A stretch of DNA of 41,292 nucleotides from an uncultured Eubacteriales bacterium (GCA_900319075.1 ONMZ01000021.1:1-41292), one strand, 5' to 3'. Shown: positions 15,238 to 23,305, counted from the stretch's first letter. The notes: generated from the letters alone by a model not told the origin. Translations and numbers: made by a program.

Positions 15238-17109
15238 TCACATCTGCGCCACGTTGCCCTGTGCTGCGTTGTCTTGTATCGGCTCGGGTAAACTCTCTAC
15301 CGGGGGAGAGGGCGGGTACAAATCGCGCGACAGTCGCTGGGCAACTTTGCTTTTGTCAAGCATAGTCACATTGATAACTCCGCTGCTGTCACGGATAGAG
15401 ATCGTGTTGCGGTTTGACTTTGATACAAGGATACCGTCCTTTCTCATCTGCTTGAGCAGCTCTTTCTTGCTGATGGAGAAGTGTTCTCCCTGACTGCTGC
15501 ACAGCTGTCTGACATCAGAGTGCGCACTGTCCATGAACAGATAGTAGTACTTGTCATCTGCAAGACCGATGCAGTTCTTCTGCCTCGGTGAACAGTCACA
15601 GCCTCTGTTCTCAACATAGCACCTGCCGCTGTCAAGAAGACTGGTGAGCTTCTCACAGAACTTAGTCACAGGCTGTTCCTCGATTATCTGTTCTGCACTC
15701 ACAGATGTGGTCTGCAAAAGTATCTCATCAAGGTTGTGCTCGTAGCGTTTCCTGTCATCCTGTCCGATGAACTCTGTCGCAAGCAAAAACTCAAGCAGCA
15801 TAGTGAGTCCTATCTTCAGGTGAGAAAGCATATCGGGAACTCTGCTGTGGAACTTTATCTTTCGCTCTGTCAGCTTTGTTATGAAGTCAGTACGGAAGTT
15901 CAGAAACATCTCCGAGAGCTTTTTCACAAAGCTGTCAGTGTCACCAAGGTAAGTATCCTTTATCCATTCGATGTAGGTCATCATTACTCCCGACAGAAGA
16001 TCCTGCTCTGCATATCTCTGATACCTGCTCAGCTCGTCCAGAGCCACATCGTCATCGTCAAGCTCAATGGTAAAGTATCTTGCACAGCCTGACTCGGATA
16101 TTTCGGGAGAGAACTCCGCCGTGATGAGTGCGTTGCCTGTCGGCGGCTTTGATGCCTGCAGTTCAGCTTTGGAGTTGAGACGGGCACGACCTATGCGGTC
16201 ACCGTAGTACCTTGAGATGTTCTGTGCTATATCTTTCATCTCTTTCTCTTGGAAGTGACCTGACGGGTGGAAGTCATCTATGCAGGTCAGTACATCTTTA
16301 AGGTAGTAGATGTTTGAGAGTATGCTGTTGGCTGTGTCGTGGAAACTCATCGGCAGATCGCTGGCAGTAAATCTTCCGAAGAAGGAAAGAAACAGCGCAG
16401 CGAGTGTAGACTTGCGGCTGCCTGTCTTACCTATGAGCGCAGTAACGAACTTCGGTTCGCAGCCACCCATTTTGAGAAAGTGATCAAGCGGTGAGAGGAA
16501 TGTCACCGCAAGCAGCGGCAGAATAACTCTGTCTGGAGCTATGCTCTTTTCAAGCATAGCGGAAACAAGAACTGGCTCATCGGGTGAACACTTTTTGCTG
16601 AAGCTATACCTGTTGAGCTTGCCCTGCAGTTCCACTGTGTACGGACTGTTCTCATTGGGCATCAGGAACACATACTCACCTCCGATCTTTTTCCAGCCCG
16701 TCTGTGCGTACACAGTTTCCTTTCTGTACTCTGCCTTGGTCTGCATGATAGCGTAGCTTATCCGAGCCAGAGTGTTCTGCTTTGGCGGTGCAGCACCCTG
16801 CTGTCCCCACCTTTGCAGCAGCCATTTCATAGTCTGCATATCGTCAGCGCTCACCAGCTGTTCAGAAAGAACATCACCGCTTTTGTGAACAGCGGATATG
16901 AGGAACTTCTTCTTTTCTTCCGTTCCGTCATCGTAGGTTATCTCTGCCTTGAGCGTGGGAACAAAGTCTGCCAGCTTGACATACTCTGTTTTGTTCTTGG
17001 TGGTCACCTCCTCGTAAAGACAATCATCCTTTACAACATAGGGTTCTTCGTAGACACTTCGGTCTATGTCGATTTCAATTGGTTCTTGTGTAATCTGGTT
17101 TTCATTCAT
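15238..17109 (-). CDS. DUF927-like replication ATPase/helicase
   Basis: A 623-residue protein carried by many integrative elements. A P-loop GKTGSRKST lies near residues 227-235, followed by a Walker B-like LTCIDDFHPS, and an arginine-finger region ITAEFSPEISESGCAR. The N-terminal 200 residues are of unknown fold, with a GWKKIGGEYVF segment typical of DUF927 proteins. By family analogy it would unwind the element's origin during replication after excision. The ATG at 17109 has GGAGG 8 bases upstream. Iteron-like repeats lie just upstream at 17136-17256, which fits an origin next to its initiator. Confidence 0.75.
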   Translation of the reverse strand: MNENQITQEPIEIDIDRSVYEEPYVVKDDCLYEEVTTKNKTEYVKLADFVPTLKAEITYDDGTEEKKKFLISAVHKSGDVLSEQLVSADDMQTMKWLLQRWGQQGAAPPKQNTLARISYAIMQTKAEYRKETVYAQTGWKKIGGEYVFLMPNENSPYTVELQGKLNRYSFSKKCSPDEPVLVSAMLEKSIAPDRVILPLLAVTFLSPLDHFLKMGGCEPKFVTALIGKTGSRKSTLAALFLSFFGRFTASDLPMSFHDTANSILSNIYYLKDVLTCIDDFHPSGHFQEKEMKDIAQNISRYYGDRIGRARLNSKAELQASKPPTGNALITAEFSPEISESGCARYFTIELDDDDVALDELSRYQRYAEQDLLSGVMMTYIEWIKDTYLGDTDSFVKKLSEMFLNFRTDFITKLTERKIKFHSRVPDMLSHLKIGLTMLLEFLLATEFIGQDDRKRYEHNLDEILLQTTSVSAEQIIEEQPVTKFCEKLTSLLDSGRCYVENRGCDCSPRQKNCIGLADDKYYYLFMDSAHSDVRQLCSSQGEHFSISKKELLKQMRKDGILVSKSNRNTISIRDSSGVINVTMLDKSKVAQRLSRDLYPPSPPVESLPEPIQDNAAQGNVAQM

Positions 17110-17135
17110 TCTATCATCCTCCTGTCTTTTTTTTC

Positions 17136-17256
17136 GTATTACACGCATTACATCTGCCGCAAAGCAAGAAGCTAAAGGCTCTGCGGACTTTTTCTTTGCA
17201 TTACGCTCGTATTACATCAGCATACATTCGCATTACACACCTTACGCTCGTCTTAC
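17136..17256. repeat. Iteron-like TTAC repeats (candidate origin)
   Basis: Seven copies of a 5- to 7-base unit ending in TTAC: GTATTAC 17136, GCATTAC 17145, GCATTAC 17198, GTATTAC 17209, GCATTAC 17230, CTTAC 17241 and GTCTTAC 17250. Within each close pair or triplet they are spaced 9 to 11 bases apart, and TTACGCTCGT recurs twice. Their position directly upstream of a replication-type ATPase suggests an origin or autoregulatory site. Confidence 0.5.
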
Positions 17257-17358
17257 GCCTTTCAGCCCACAACTACGCAGTTTGAGAGAGCTGTAAGGTT
17301 TGTAAGACGAAAATGAGGGTATAGGGTATCCTTTTCCCGCACTCCACTATCGTTCCTG

Positions 17359-17607
17359 TCAGAGTTCTTCCAAAGTTCTGATGTATTTTCCCGACTTGGC
17401 ACGCTCCGAGTCCTCCAAGCTCATCCTGGCTGTACTTCCCCGTGGGGTATCTTTCATGTGTGCGGATTCAATTGTCAAGATGCTATTCAACAACTTTCCT
17501 ACTTGTATAGGGAAAGATGCTGGGGTTTTTGCAAGTCTAATTTTTTTAATTGTAATATTTTTTGTAGGCTTGCATAACGATTCGTACTTTGAGTTGTAGA
17601 AAAACAC
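17359..17607 (-). CDS. Hypothetical small protein
   Basis: An 82-codon frame starting with GTG at 17607, with AAAGGTG just upstream. The protein is basic at the N-terminus (KPTKNITIKKIRLAK) and ends KSGKYIRTLEEL. I do not recognise it. It lies upstream of the iteron repeats and replication ATPase on the same strand, possibly in one transcript with the structured leader at 17881-17993. An internal ATG at residue 51 could give a shorter product. Confidence 0.35.
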   Translation of the reverse strand: MFFYNSKYESLCKPTKNITIKKIRLAKTPASFPIQVGKLLNSILTIESAHMKDTPRGSTARMSLEDSERAKSGKYIRTLEEL

Positions 17608-17742
17608 AACACCTTTATTCTAATCTCTATGCGCGTCGATCACGAGGATCTTGTGCGGCGCTTAAATGAAACTTTCCATTTCGATCACCTCTTTCTTCTG
17701 CTGTCTTATTCTGACCTCTGCTGATTTACGGCGAAAAACACT

Positions 17743-17800
17743 AAAGGCTCCTTACTTACTCGCATCATGTTTTGCGGTAAGCAAAGAGCCTTTTGATTTT
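17743..17800. terminator. Intrinsic terminator in island 1
   Basis: AAAGGCTC (17743-17750) pairs with GAGCCTTT (17786-17793), continued inside by CTTAC/GTAAG. T-rich sequence follows on the plus strand (to 17800), and a T-run follows a few bases later on the minus strand, so it may work in both directions. Confidence 0.6.
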
Positions 17801-17880
17801 GAAATATTCAGTTCGCTTTTTTCGTTTTCGCTTTTGGAGTTTTATATCTATCACCTCTTTCTGATGCCCATTCAATAAGG

Positions 17881-17999
17881 GGCATCGCCCCGTCATTCAA
17901 GCACGACCGGTCGTTAGACCATTAGGTTTTCGGTGGGGGATTCCCACCACCGAAAGACTAAGTTGACCGCCGCCTAAAAGGCGGGGGTCATAGGTCGTG
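17881..17999 (-). ncRNA. Multi-hairpin structured RNA candidate
   Basis: Three hairpins lie in under 100 bases: TGACC-CCGCCT with AGGCGG-GGTCA (17964-17990), TTTCGGTGG with CCACCGAAA (17928-17955), and GGTC-GTTA-GACC (17909-17920). CACGACC (17902-17908) and GGTCGTG (17993-17999) could close them into a junction. A further stem around GGCATC/GATGCC lies at 17872-17886. A minus-strand promoter at 18000-18028 would start transcription near 17993, at the edge of the closing arm. There is no ORF. It could be a leader of the downstream genes, an independent small RNA, or an orphan IS200/IS605-type end. Confidence 0.45.
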
Positions 18000-18028
18000 G
18001 TTATATGTCTTTCCGTTTTAAATGTCAA
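18000..18028 (-). promoter_or_regulatory. Promoter for the structured RNA
   Basis: Minus-strand TTGACA (plus 18023-18028), 17-base spacer, TATAAC (plus 18000-18005). Confidence 0.65.
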
Positions 18029-18280
18029 GGATTTGGGTACTCTGCAAATGCAAGTTTGTATAGCTGCACAATCGTCAAGTTCAAAGCATTTACCGACAAG
18101 GCTGAACATCGTTCAAACAGCGCAGATAAAGGATTTGTTGCCTCTTTGATTGTTCTGCGTTTTCAAAAGATACTGAAAGCTGCTAAAAGCTGCTTGAGGA
18201 TAGCAGAAGTTACGACAAGCATTTCAAAAGGTGCGTTTTTGTGCAAGGTGACGAGCGACAGAAGAACTTGTGCAAATGAC
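18029..18280. other. Intergenic segment between divergent promoters
   Basis: About 250 bases between the minus promoter at 18000-18028 and the plus promoter at 18281-18309. One plus frame is open through it (from ATG at 18005) but lacks a ribosome site and recognisable content. I see no supported gene here. Confidence 0.3.
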
Positions 18281-18309
18281 TTGATTTTAGGGTGGAGCTA
18301 TGGTATAAT
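18281..18309 (+). promoter_or_regulatory. Promoter of the HipA-like kinase gene
   Basis: TTGATT (18281-18286), 17-base spacer, TATAAT (18304-18309). Confidence 0.7.
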
Positions 18310-18322
18310 CAAGACAACGATA

Positions 18323-18389
18323 TAACCCGCCTTTTTAGCGGCGGGTTACATCTTTCTGTTCAGCAGGTGATTGCTCCCCTGCTGAACAG
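18323..18389 (+). promoter_or_regulatory. Two-hairpin leader of the HipA-like gene
   Basis: TAACCCGCC (18323-18331) pairs with GGCGGGTTA (18340-18348), and CTGTTCAGCAGG (18356-18367) pairs perfectly with CCTGCTGAACAG (18378-18389). Both lie between the promoter and the start codon. Neither is followed by a clear T-run, so they may control translation, RNA stability or partial termination. Confidence 0.55.
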
Positions 18390-18479
18390 AGGCAAGCTGC
18401 GCTTGCTGTTGCTTTCTTGAAAGCAAGCTTTGAATCAAGGAAACACGAAACTGAACCTGAACAGATCGAGGTGAGAGCA

Positions 18480-19721
18480 TTGAAATATACCCTTATGCAC
18501 AAGAATATCTGCGTTGCTGATATCGATATAGATGAGGATACTGCGGTGATACTGTCTGTTGATAACATTACGGCAAAGGAGCATCTTCCTTTGGGCGTAG
18601 TTCATCCTCTGCGTCACCAGGAGACTGTGGACAAAGCAGCTCTGAACAAATGGTGGACAGGACGCTGCATACCTGCAAGCAGAATGGGAATAGGTGATGC
18701 TCTTGAAACACTCGGCATACACAGTTCGCAGATGCTGCTGACAAAGTGTCTCGGTCTGAGTCTTTCAGATCACTACTGGGTCAGACCTGCAGGCAGTGAT
18801 ATGTCCTGGGAGAGAGTGAACTTCTTTGACAATGATTTCTCAGATGACATCGGTGATGTGCTTTTCGGCACAACTGTCAAAAGTCTGAACTTTGACTATG
18901 CATCTCCTGATAACACATCCGACGGCAATCTGCAGAAAAGGTGGAAGATACTTGATACAAAACGCTGCCTTATAAAGTCGGGGTCTAAACCGTACAGACA
19001 GCAGCCGTTCAATGAGGTCATAGCATCGGTCATTCTTGACAGGCTCGGCATCGACCATATACCATACAGACTGATGTGGATAGATGACAAGCCATACAGT
19101 GTTTGCGACAATTTCGTTACACGCAGCAGTGAGCTTGTCAGTGCATCGAGGCTAATGCAGATAAGACCGAAAGAAAACAACAAGAATTCCTATCTTCATT
19201 TTGTGAACATCTGCAAAGAGATTGGTATCGACATTGTTCCAACGCTCGACAGAATGATAGCTTTTGACTATATCATAGCCAATGAGGACAGGCATTTCGG
19301 CAATTTTGGTTTGCTTCGTGATCCTGATACACTTGAATGGATAGGTCCTGCGCCTTTGTATGACAACGGAACATCTCTGTGGTATGACAAGCAGACATCT
19401 CAGTTGCGTACTGACGAGATAATATGCAAGCCGTTCAAGAAAACTCACGGTGAACAGCTCAAACTTGTATCTTCATTTGACTGGCTTGATCTTTCGAAGC
19501 TTGATGGAATAGAAGATGTTATCAACTCGCTCTTGTCAGACAACAGGATATTGAAGTATGTTTCTGCACAGCGTTTAGAAGCTATTTCTGTTGAGTTGAG
19601 AAATCGGATAGATAGGCTTTCGGATATCGTTTTGAAACACACTGCTGCCGAGCAGATAAGTTTGACTGATGAAGAGCCTGAAGAAGACGAAGCAGAGAGT
19701 TATGATATGAAAATGGAATAG
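18480..19721 (+). CDS. HipA-like serine/threonine kinase
   Basis: A 413-residue HipA-superfamily protein. The core has the LIKSG nucleotide-contact strand (about residue 164), the catalytic IIANEDRHFGNFG block (about 270-282), and PLYDNGTSL as the metal-binding DFG equivalent. HipA kinases phosphorylate translation factors such as glutamyl-tRNA synthetase and act as toxins; some homologues have other roles. TTG at 18480 is chosen because GAGGTGA precedes it by about 6 bases, and the resulting start, KYTLMHKNI, fits clostridial homologues. No HipB-type DNA-binding antitoxin lies next to it; a structured leader does. The acidic tail (EEPEEDEAE) is unusual. Confidence 0.78.
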   Translation: MKYTLMHKNICVADIDIDEDTAVILSVDNITAKEHLPLGVVHPLRHQETVDKAALNKWWTGRCIPASRMGIGDALETLGIHSSQMLLTKCLGLSLSDHYWVRPAGSDMSWERVNFFDNDFSDDIGDVLFGTTVKSLNFDYASPDNTSDGNLQKRWKILDTKRCLIKSGSKPYRQQPFNEVIASVILDRLGIDHIPYRLMWIDDKPYSVCDNFVTRSSELVSASRLMQIRPKENNKNSYLHFVNICKEIGIDIVPTLDRMIAFDYIIANEDRHFGNFGLLRDPDTLEWIGPAPLYDNGTSLWYDKQTSQLRTDEIICKPFKKTHGEQLKLVSSFDWLDLSKLDGIEDVINSLLSDNRILKYVSAQRLEAISVELRNRIDRLSDIVLKHTAAEQISLTDEEPEEDEAESYDMKME

Positions 19722-19873
19722 TAAACGGGAATCGACCTGACTTTAAATGGACTTTATTTCTGTCAAAGACCGCCTGAGATCACCTGAATCTGCGTTAGGT
19801 TCACAGCGGAAATTCGCCGCAACAGCGCAGATCAGCTGAAATTGCAAGCATTCAGCATAGGACTCTGGCAGCC

Positions 19874-19893
19874 TTCAAGTCCCGTTTGCCGCA
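19874..19893 (+). repeat. att copy 2 (junction of the two islands)
   Basis: The same 20-base tRNA-Leu 3' end as at 9580. The rest of the tRNA is absent, so this is an attachment-site scar. Direct repeats of GGACTTTA type lie on its left and GGGACTT type on its right, matching the two different islands. Confidence 0.85.
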
Positions 19894-19903
19894 CCACTTA
19901 GAG

Positions 19904-19948
19904 CTTCGCAAACCACCGATTTTACGGCGTTTGCGAAGTTCTTTTTTT
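19904..19948 (+). terminator. att-linked terminator, copy 2
   Basis: CTTCGCAAAC (19904-19913) pairs with GTTTGCGAAG (19929-19938), then a T-run. It is similar in design to those at 9611 and 41141 but diverged in the loop, so it probably came with a different element. Confidence 0.85.
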
Positions 19949-19964
19949 GTCCGAAATTGTCGAT

Positions 19965-19985
19965 GGGACTTGTTTGGGACTTATT
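19965..19985 (+). repeat. Integrase arm-type repeat, left end of island 2
   Basis: GGGACTTGTTT followed directly by GGGACTTATT. A near-identical 21-base block with two mismatches lies at 40974-40994, just inside the right end of the same island, in the same orientation. Confidence 0.55.
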
Positions 19986-20021
19986 TTTCAGACACTACAA
20001 GTCCCGTCCAAAAGTTGACCT

Positions 20022-21272
20022 TTATGATACATCTTTCTGTGAGTTGGCGTCACCTTTGCTGTTACTTGCCGTGATATTGTTTTTCTTCCCACAGCTTAAA
20101 GGCAGAGCCTCTGCTACAGCGTCCATTGCAGCTGCCTGTGCGGTCTGGAAGGTATGGCAGTACAGATTCAAAGTCGTTGTCGCAACGCTATGTCCAAGAC
20201 AGGACTGCACAGTCTTTACATCAATACCGCTGTTGATGAGCAGTGTAGCGTTCAGATGCCTCCATGAGTGATTTGACACATACCTCATTCCCGTTCTCTC
20301 ACAGAACTTTTTGAAATACCTGCCAGGTGCCGAACGGTCAAGAGTAAGCCCGTTCCACTTGGTGAAAACTCTGTCGGTCTCGATCCATTTCGAGCCGACT
20401 TTTTTGCGCTGAATTTCCTGCAAGCTTTGCCATTTTTTCAGTACGTCCATAACGTCCTGCGGCAGCTTTAGACTTCTCATGCTCTGTGCGGTCTTAGGAG
20501 TTTCCGTGTAGTGACCACGTTCTTTTGAATAGAGACACGTTCTGTTGACCGTCACAACATTGGTATCAAAGTTAATGTCCTTCCACTCCAGTCCCATAAG
20601 CTCTCCGAGTCTGAAACCGCTGTAGATCGCAAGGATATGAAAGCATACATATATGTAGTTGTGATCGCTTTCCTCCTCGAACAGCTTGAAAAGCTTCTGC
20701 GCTTCTTCGATAGTGTAGTATTCCTTTTCGGGTGTGGTAACTCTCGGGATCTGAACATTTTTGCAGGGATTTTCCTTGATCATCTGCATCTTTACGGCAT
20801 AGTCAAGTATGCTTGAGATCATTGACTTGTACAGCTTTATCGTCTTTGTCGATAGCTTTCCGCCGTTCTTGTCCCTGCCGTCCTTGCGGCTTGTCTCGCA
20901 AAGCTCCAGTATGAATTTCTGGATATGCCTTGTGGTCAGCTTGTCAAGCCTGATGTGTCCGATAGCCTTGTATGTTCGGGCTTCCATTGTATGATACCCC
21001 TGCAGGGTGGATTCTTTCAGCCTCATAGCAGCATATTCCTTGAACCACTGTCTGGCAAAATCCTCGAACTTGATGGTCGCCACCATGTTGCCCTGCATAC
21101 AAGCTTCCTCAAACAGAACAGTCTGACGCTGGAGCTCTTTCTCGATCTGTCGTGCAGTCATGCCCGGCTCCGGGCTCCATGTCATTCTTTGAGTTACTTG
21201 CTTGCCCTGCGCGTCATATCCGCAGGAAACCTTTATCCTATATGAATTACCTCTTTTTTCAATCGTTGCCAT
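20022..21272 (-). CDS. Tyrosine site-specific integrase (island 2)
   Basis: A 416-residue tyrosine recombinase, related to but clearly distinct from integrase 1. It has an N-terminal arm-binding part (ATIEKRGNSYRIKVSCGYDA), a core-binding domain, and a catalytic domain with Arg in YSGFRLGELMGL, HSWRH, CLGHSVATTT and nucleophile Tyr in TLNLYCHTF. It lies directly inside att copy 2 with its 3' end toward the site, the usual place for an integrase acting on a tRNA gene. A TGGCGTGTTCCGTT motif upstream (21306-21319) recurs inverted at the far end of the island. Confidence 0.94.
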   Translation of the reverse strand: MATIEKRGNSYRIKVSCGYDAQGKQVTQRMTWSPEPGMTARQIEKELQRQTVLFEEACMQGNMVATIKFEDFARQWFKEYAAMRLKESTLQGYHTMEARTYKAIGHIRLDKLTTRHIQKFILELCETSRKDGRDKNGGKLSTKTIKLYKSMISSILDYAVKMQMIKENPCKNVQIPRVTTPEKEYYTIEEAQKLFKLFEEESDHNYIYVCFHILAIYSGFRLGELMGLEWKDINFDTNVVTVNRTCLYSKERGHYTETPKTAQSMRSLKLPQDVMDVLKKWQSLQEIQRKKVGSKWIETDRVFTKWNGLTLDRSAPGRYFKKFCERTGMRYVSNHSWRHLNATLLINSGIDVKTVQSCLGHSVATTTLNLYCHTFQTAQAAAMDAVAEALPLSCGKKNNITASNSKGDANSQKDVS

Positions 21273-21305
21273 AAAACATCTCTCCTTTGCGATGTGTAGA
21301 TTTTA

Positions 21306-21319
21306 TGGCGTGTTCCGTT
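21306..21319. repeat. 14-bp inverted motif, left copy
   Basis: TGGCGTGTTCCGTT upstream of integrase 2; its exact reverse complement AACGGAACACGCCA is at 40952-40965 next to the right arm repeat. It may be a site for the integrase or excisionase. Confidence 0.45.
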
Positions 21320-21390
21320 ATATTCAGTTTAGCACTTTAAAGCCAGAATGTCAAGTGCCTATATATTATTGATTGAAACACGCCATTTTT

Positions 21391-22830
21391 CTATCGTCTT
21401 TTGTTCGTTTTATTTTTGTTTTTCTGTATTTCTAATTCTCTGTGCTGTTTTTCTTCCTCTACGAGTTTTGAAATATAGTCCCCACCGGAAATATCTTTGT
21501 AGGTATCACGAATATCGGAATAAAGCGCAAGCCTATTCTTTTTCTTATAGATAGAATTCTTGAGCTCGGCTATCTCCGATAGCAATTTATCATTCCGCTC
21601 ACGCAAAGAAATAATATCATCCGGCGAGGATATATTATTCAGCTCGGCACAAGATTTATATGTTTCAAGCAACAATTTATCCTCGTCACTCAAAGCATTC
21701 CTATCCGACAGGACGAAATACTTCTCGCAGTAATCTATAACCTGTTGCACTTGTTCCTGCTCTAACAGCTTACCCGATAGCTTCTTCTGCAAGGCTATAT
21801 ACTCCGCCGACAGCCTATCAATTCTACCCTCCAAATCACCAATCGAAGCTATACTATCCCGATTGATAACCGTTAGCTGTGCTGATAGCCTGTAAATATC
21901 AAGATCGTTTTTCGGTGAGTACGGAGCATTTGTATCACGCCTACGCTTCACCTTTTTATTTTGCTCGGCAAGTATTCTCACCTCGCCAATGACGGAAATA
22001 TATGCACGCTCAATCTCCGTATTGCTGAAATGTGCGATTGAATTTCCACCGCCCACCATACGCCAGAGAATGCGAGCGTTCAGCGATTCCTCGGTGTAGT
22101 CCTCGCCTAAAGTCCACAAGCTGACGGAGCGCTGCTGCCCGGGGGCTTTGATGTAGATATGCTTATCGCGCTTGACGGTAAAGCCCTTACTTTCAAGCTG
22201 CGATAACAGGTCATCGACAGAATACACCGCAGGTATCAAGCTGTCTATCGCTTGTCTGATATGCTCTTTCCACGAGGTACCCTTTTTCTTATGCTGCCAT
22301 TCAAAGTAGCTGATTGACCTGCCCTTGTTCTCGAAATTGAGAGCAGGTGTTACACCAAATGCTCTGCATACTCCGTTAGCAGTTTCACGAGCTTGCCGCA
22401 AAGTTGTTTGGTTCTCATAAAACCTCTTGCCCGAAAGTGAGTATGAATTGATGAGGATATGGTTGTGAATGTGGTCAGCGTTGATATGCGTTGCAATGAC
22501 CGCCTGTGCATCATCGCCAAACATCTTGCGGACAAAAGCCTTGCCTATCTTCAATGCGAGTTCCGGAGAAACGTTCTCCTTGTCTGCAAAACTCATGATG
22601 AGGTGAATTGCCTTGACCGAGGATTTCCCACTTTTCGACTTGGGGGCATCGTAGCTGAGTTTGGAGAATTGCTCATAAACTGCTTTCATCTGTGTGTAGG
22701 CAAACTCCGGCTCGGTCATGCAGTTTATGGAGGCAGTCAAAATGCGCTCATCGGTCTTGTCGGGGTTGAGTATGTAGGTCAGAGTTTGCTTGACGTTATT
22801 GTGGACAGCCAGTTGCTTACAGTACGGCAA
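21391..22830 (-). CDS. MobA/VirD2-type relaxase (MOBP)
   Basis: A 479-residue mobilization nuclease. The N-terminal domain carries the metal-binding motif HINADHIHNHILINS (about residues 112-126) and a candidate catalytic Tyr in its first 25 residues. The C-terminal third is Lys/Glu-rich and coiled-coil, ending in KNKTNKRR. It would nick the element at oriT and lead the strand into the recipient, using a helper's conjugation channel because no type IV secretion genes are present. The start is TTG at 22830; the frame is closed upstream. It overlaps the end of mobC by 52 bases, so the two are probably translationally coupled. Confidence 0.9.
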   Translation of the reverse strand: MPYCKQLAVHNNVKQTLTYILNPDKTDERILTASINCMTEPEFAYTQMKAVYEQFSKLSYDAPKSKSGKSSVKAIHLIMSFADKENVSPELALKIGKAFVRKMFGDDAQAVIATHINADHIHNHILINSYSLSGKRFYENQTTLRQARETANGVCRAFGVTPALNFENKGRSISYFEWQHKKKGTSWKEHIRQAIDSLIPAVYSVDDLLSQLESKGFTVKRDKHIYIKAPGQQRSVSLWTLGEDYTEESLNARILWRMVGGGNSIAHFSNTEIERAYISVIGEVRILAEQNKKVKRRRDTNAPYSPKNDLDIYRLSAQLTVINRDSIASIGDLEGRIDRLSAEYIALQKKLSGKLLEQEQVQQVIDYCEKYFVLSDRNALSDEDKLLLETYKSCAELNNISSPDDIISLRERNDKLLSEIAELKNSIYKKKNRLALYSDIRDTYKDISGGDYISKLVEEEKQHRELEIQKNKNKTNKRR

Positions 22831-23120
22831 AGTTCGCTAACATCTCCTTTCAGCTTTTCTACATCGGCAGCATAAACGTTGTTAGTTTCGTTAGCCTTAC
22901 GAGCCACCTGATTTATATTGTTAGAAATTATCCTCATACCGTTAAGCAAGGGCGCAAGCTCCTTCATATCATAAACGTAAATGCTCCCATCAAGCGACAT
23001 CGCCCTTATGAAAGTTGCCGTTTTCAAGTGACAAACCGCAGCCTTCTCTTTGATCTGATTCCATTCTTCCTTTGTGTAAACTATCTCCTTGCGCTGGAGC
23101 GTTGTGTTTTTTCTTGCTAT
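22779..23120 (-). CDS. MobC-like relaxosome accessory protein (possible ATA start)
   Basis: The 113-codon frame contains the MobC signature LAPLLNGMRIISNNINQVAR and an upstream segment EIVYTKEEWNQIKEKAAV that belongs to the N-terminal DNA-binding ribbon-helix-helix part. The family length is reached only if the frame starts at 23120, where the codon is ATA with AAAGGA 9 bases upstream; the next usable start is TTG at 23027, which would remove the DNA-binding part. Either a rare AUA start is used or a point mutation has destroyed the original ATG. It lies between the relaxase and the oriT-like hairpins, as in other mobilizable elements. Confidence 0.75.
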   Translation of the reverse strand: MARKNTTLQRKEIVYTKEEWNQIKEKAAVCHLKTATFIRAMSLDGSIYVYDMKELAPLLNGMRIISNNINQVARKANETNNVYAADVEKLKGDVSELCRTVSNWLSTITSSKL

Positions 23121-23180
23121 ATTTATCAGTCCTTTCTTTGCTTTGTAGTTGATGTTTAGTCTCGTTTTTAGCGAGCCTAT

Positions 23181-23305
23181 GTTAAGGGGCGAATTGCCCC
23201 TTAACAGCGCAATTATGGGGGTAACACATAATTGCGGGAAAGTACCGGTAAATTACCGGTGCTTTCTGTACTTGCTCGTTTTTGAAAATTGAATTATTCA
23301 AAAAC
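23181..23305. other. Candidate oriT: hairpin cluster upstream of mobC
   Basis: Four inverted repeats lie in a row: GTTAAGGGGC/GCCCCTTAAC (23181-23205), CGCAATTATG/CATAATTGCG (23208-23236), AAGTAC/GTACTT (23240-23273) enclosing two ACCGGTAA-like units, and TTTTTGAA/TTCAAAAA (23279-23305). Their position upstream of mobC-mobA and the dense palindromes fit an origin of transfer. The nick site cannot be named. Confidence 0.5.

Noticed and set aside
18005-18325. 106-codon plus frame upstream of the HipA-like gene
   Set aside because: No ribosome site; it overlaps the minus promoter at its start and the HipA promoter at its end, and the sequence has no family resemblance.
18281-18479. ToxIN-type (type III) RNA antitoxin upstream of the HipA-like gene
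   Set aside because: Type III systems have tandem repeats before the terminator; only two unrelated hairpins are present here, and the toxin is not a ToxN-type RNase.
19874-19893. Second and third tRNA-Leu genes at 19874 and 41110
   Set aside because: Only the last 20 bases of the tRNA recur; acceptor 5' half, D arm and anticodon arm are missing. They are att copies, not genes.
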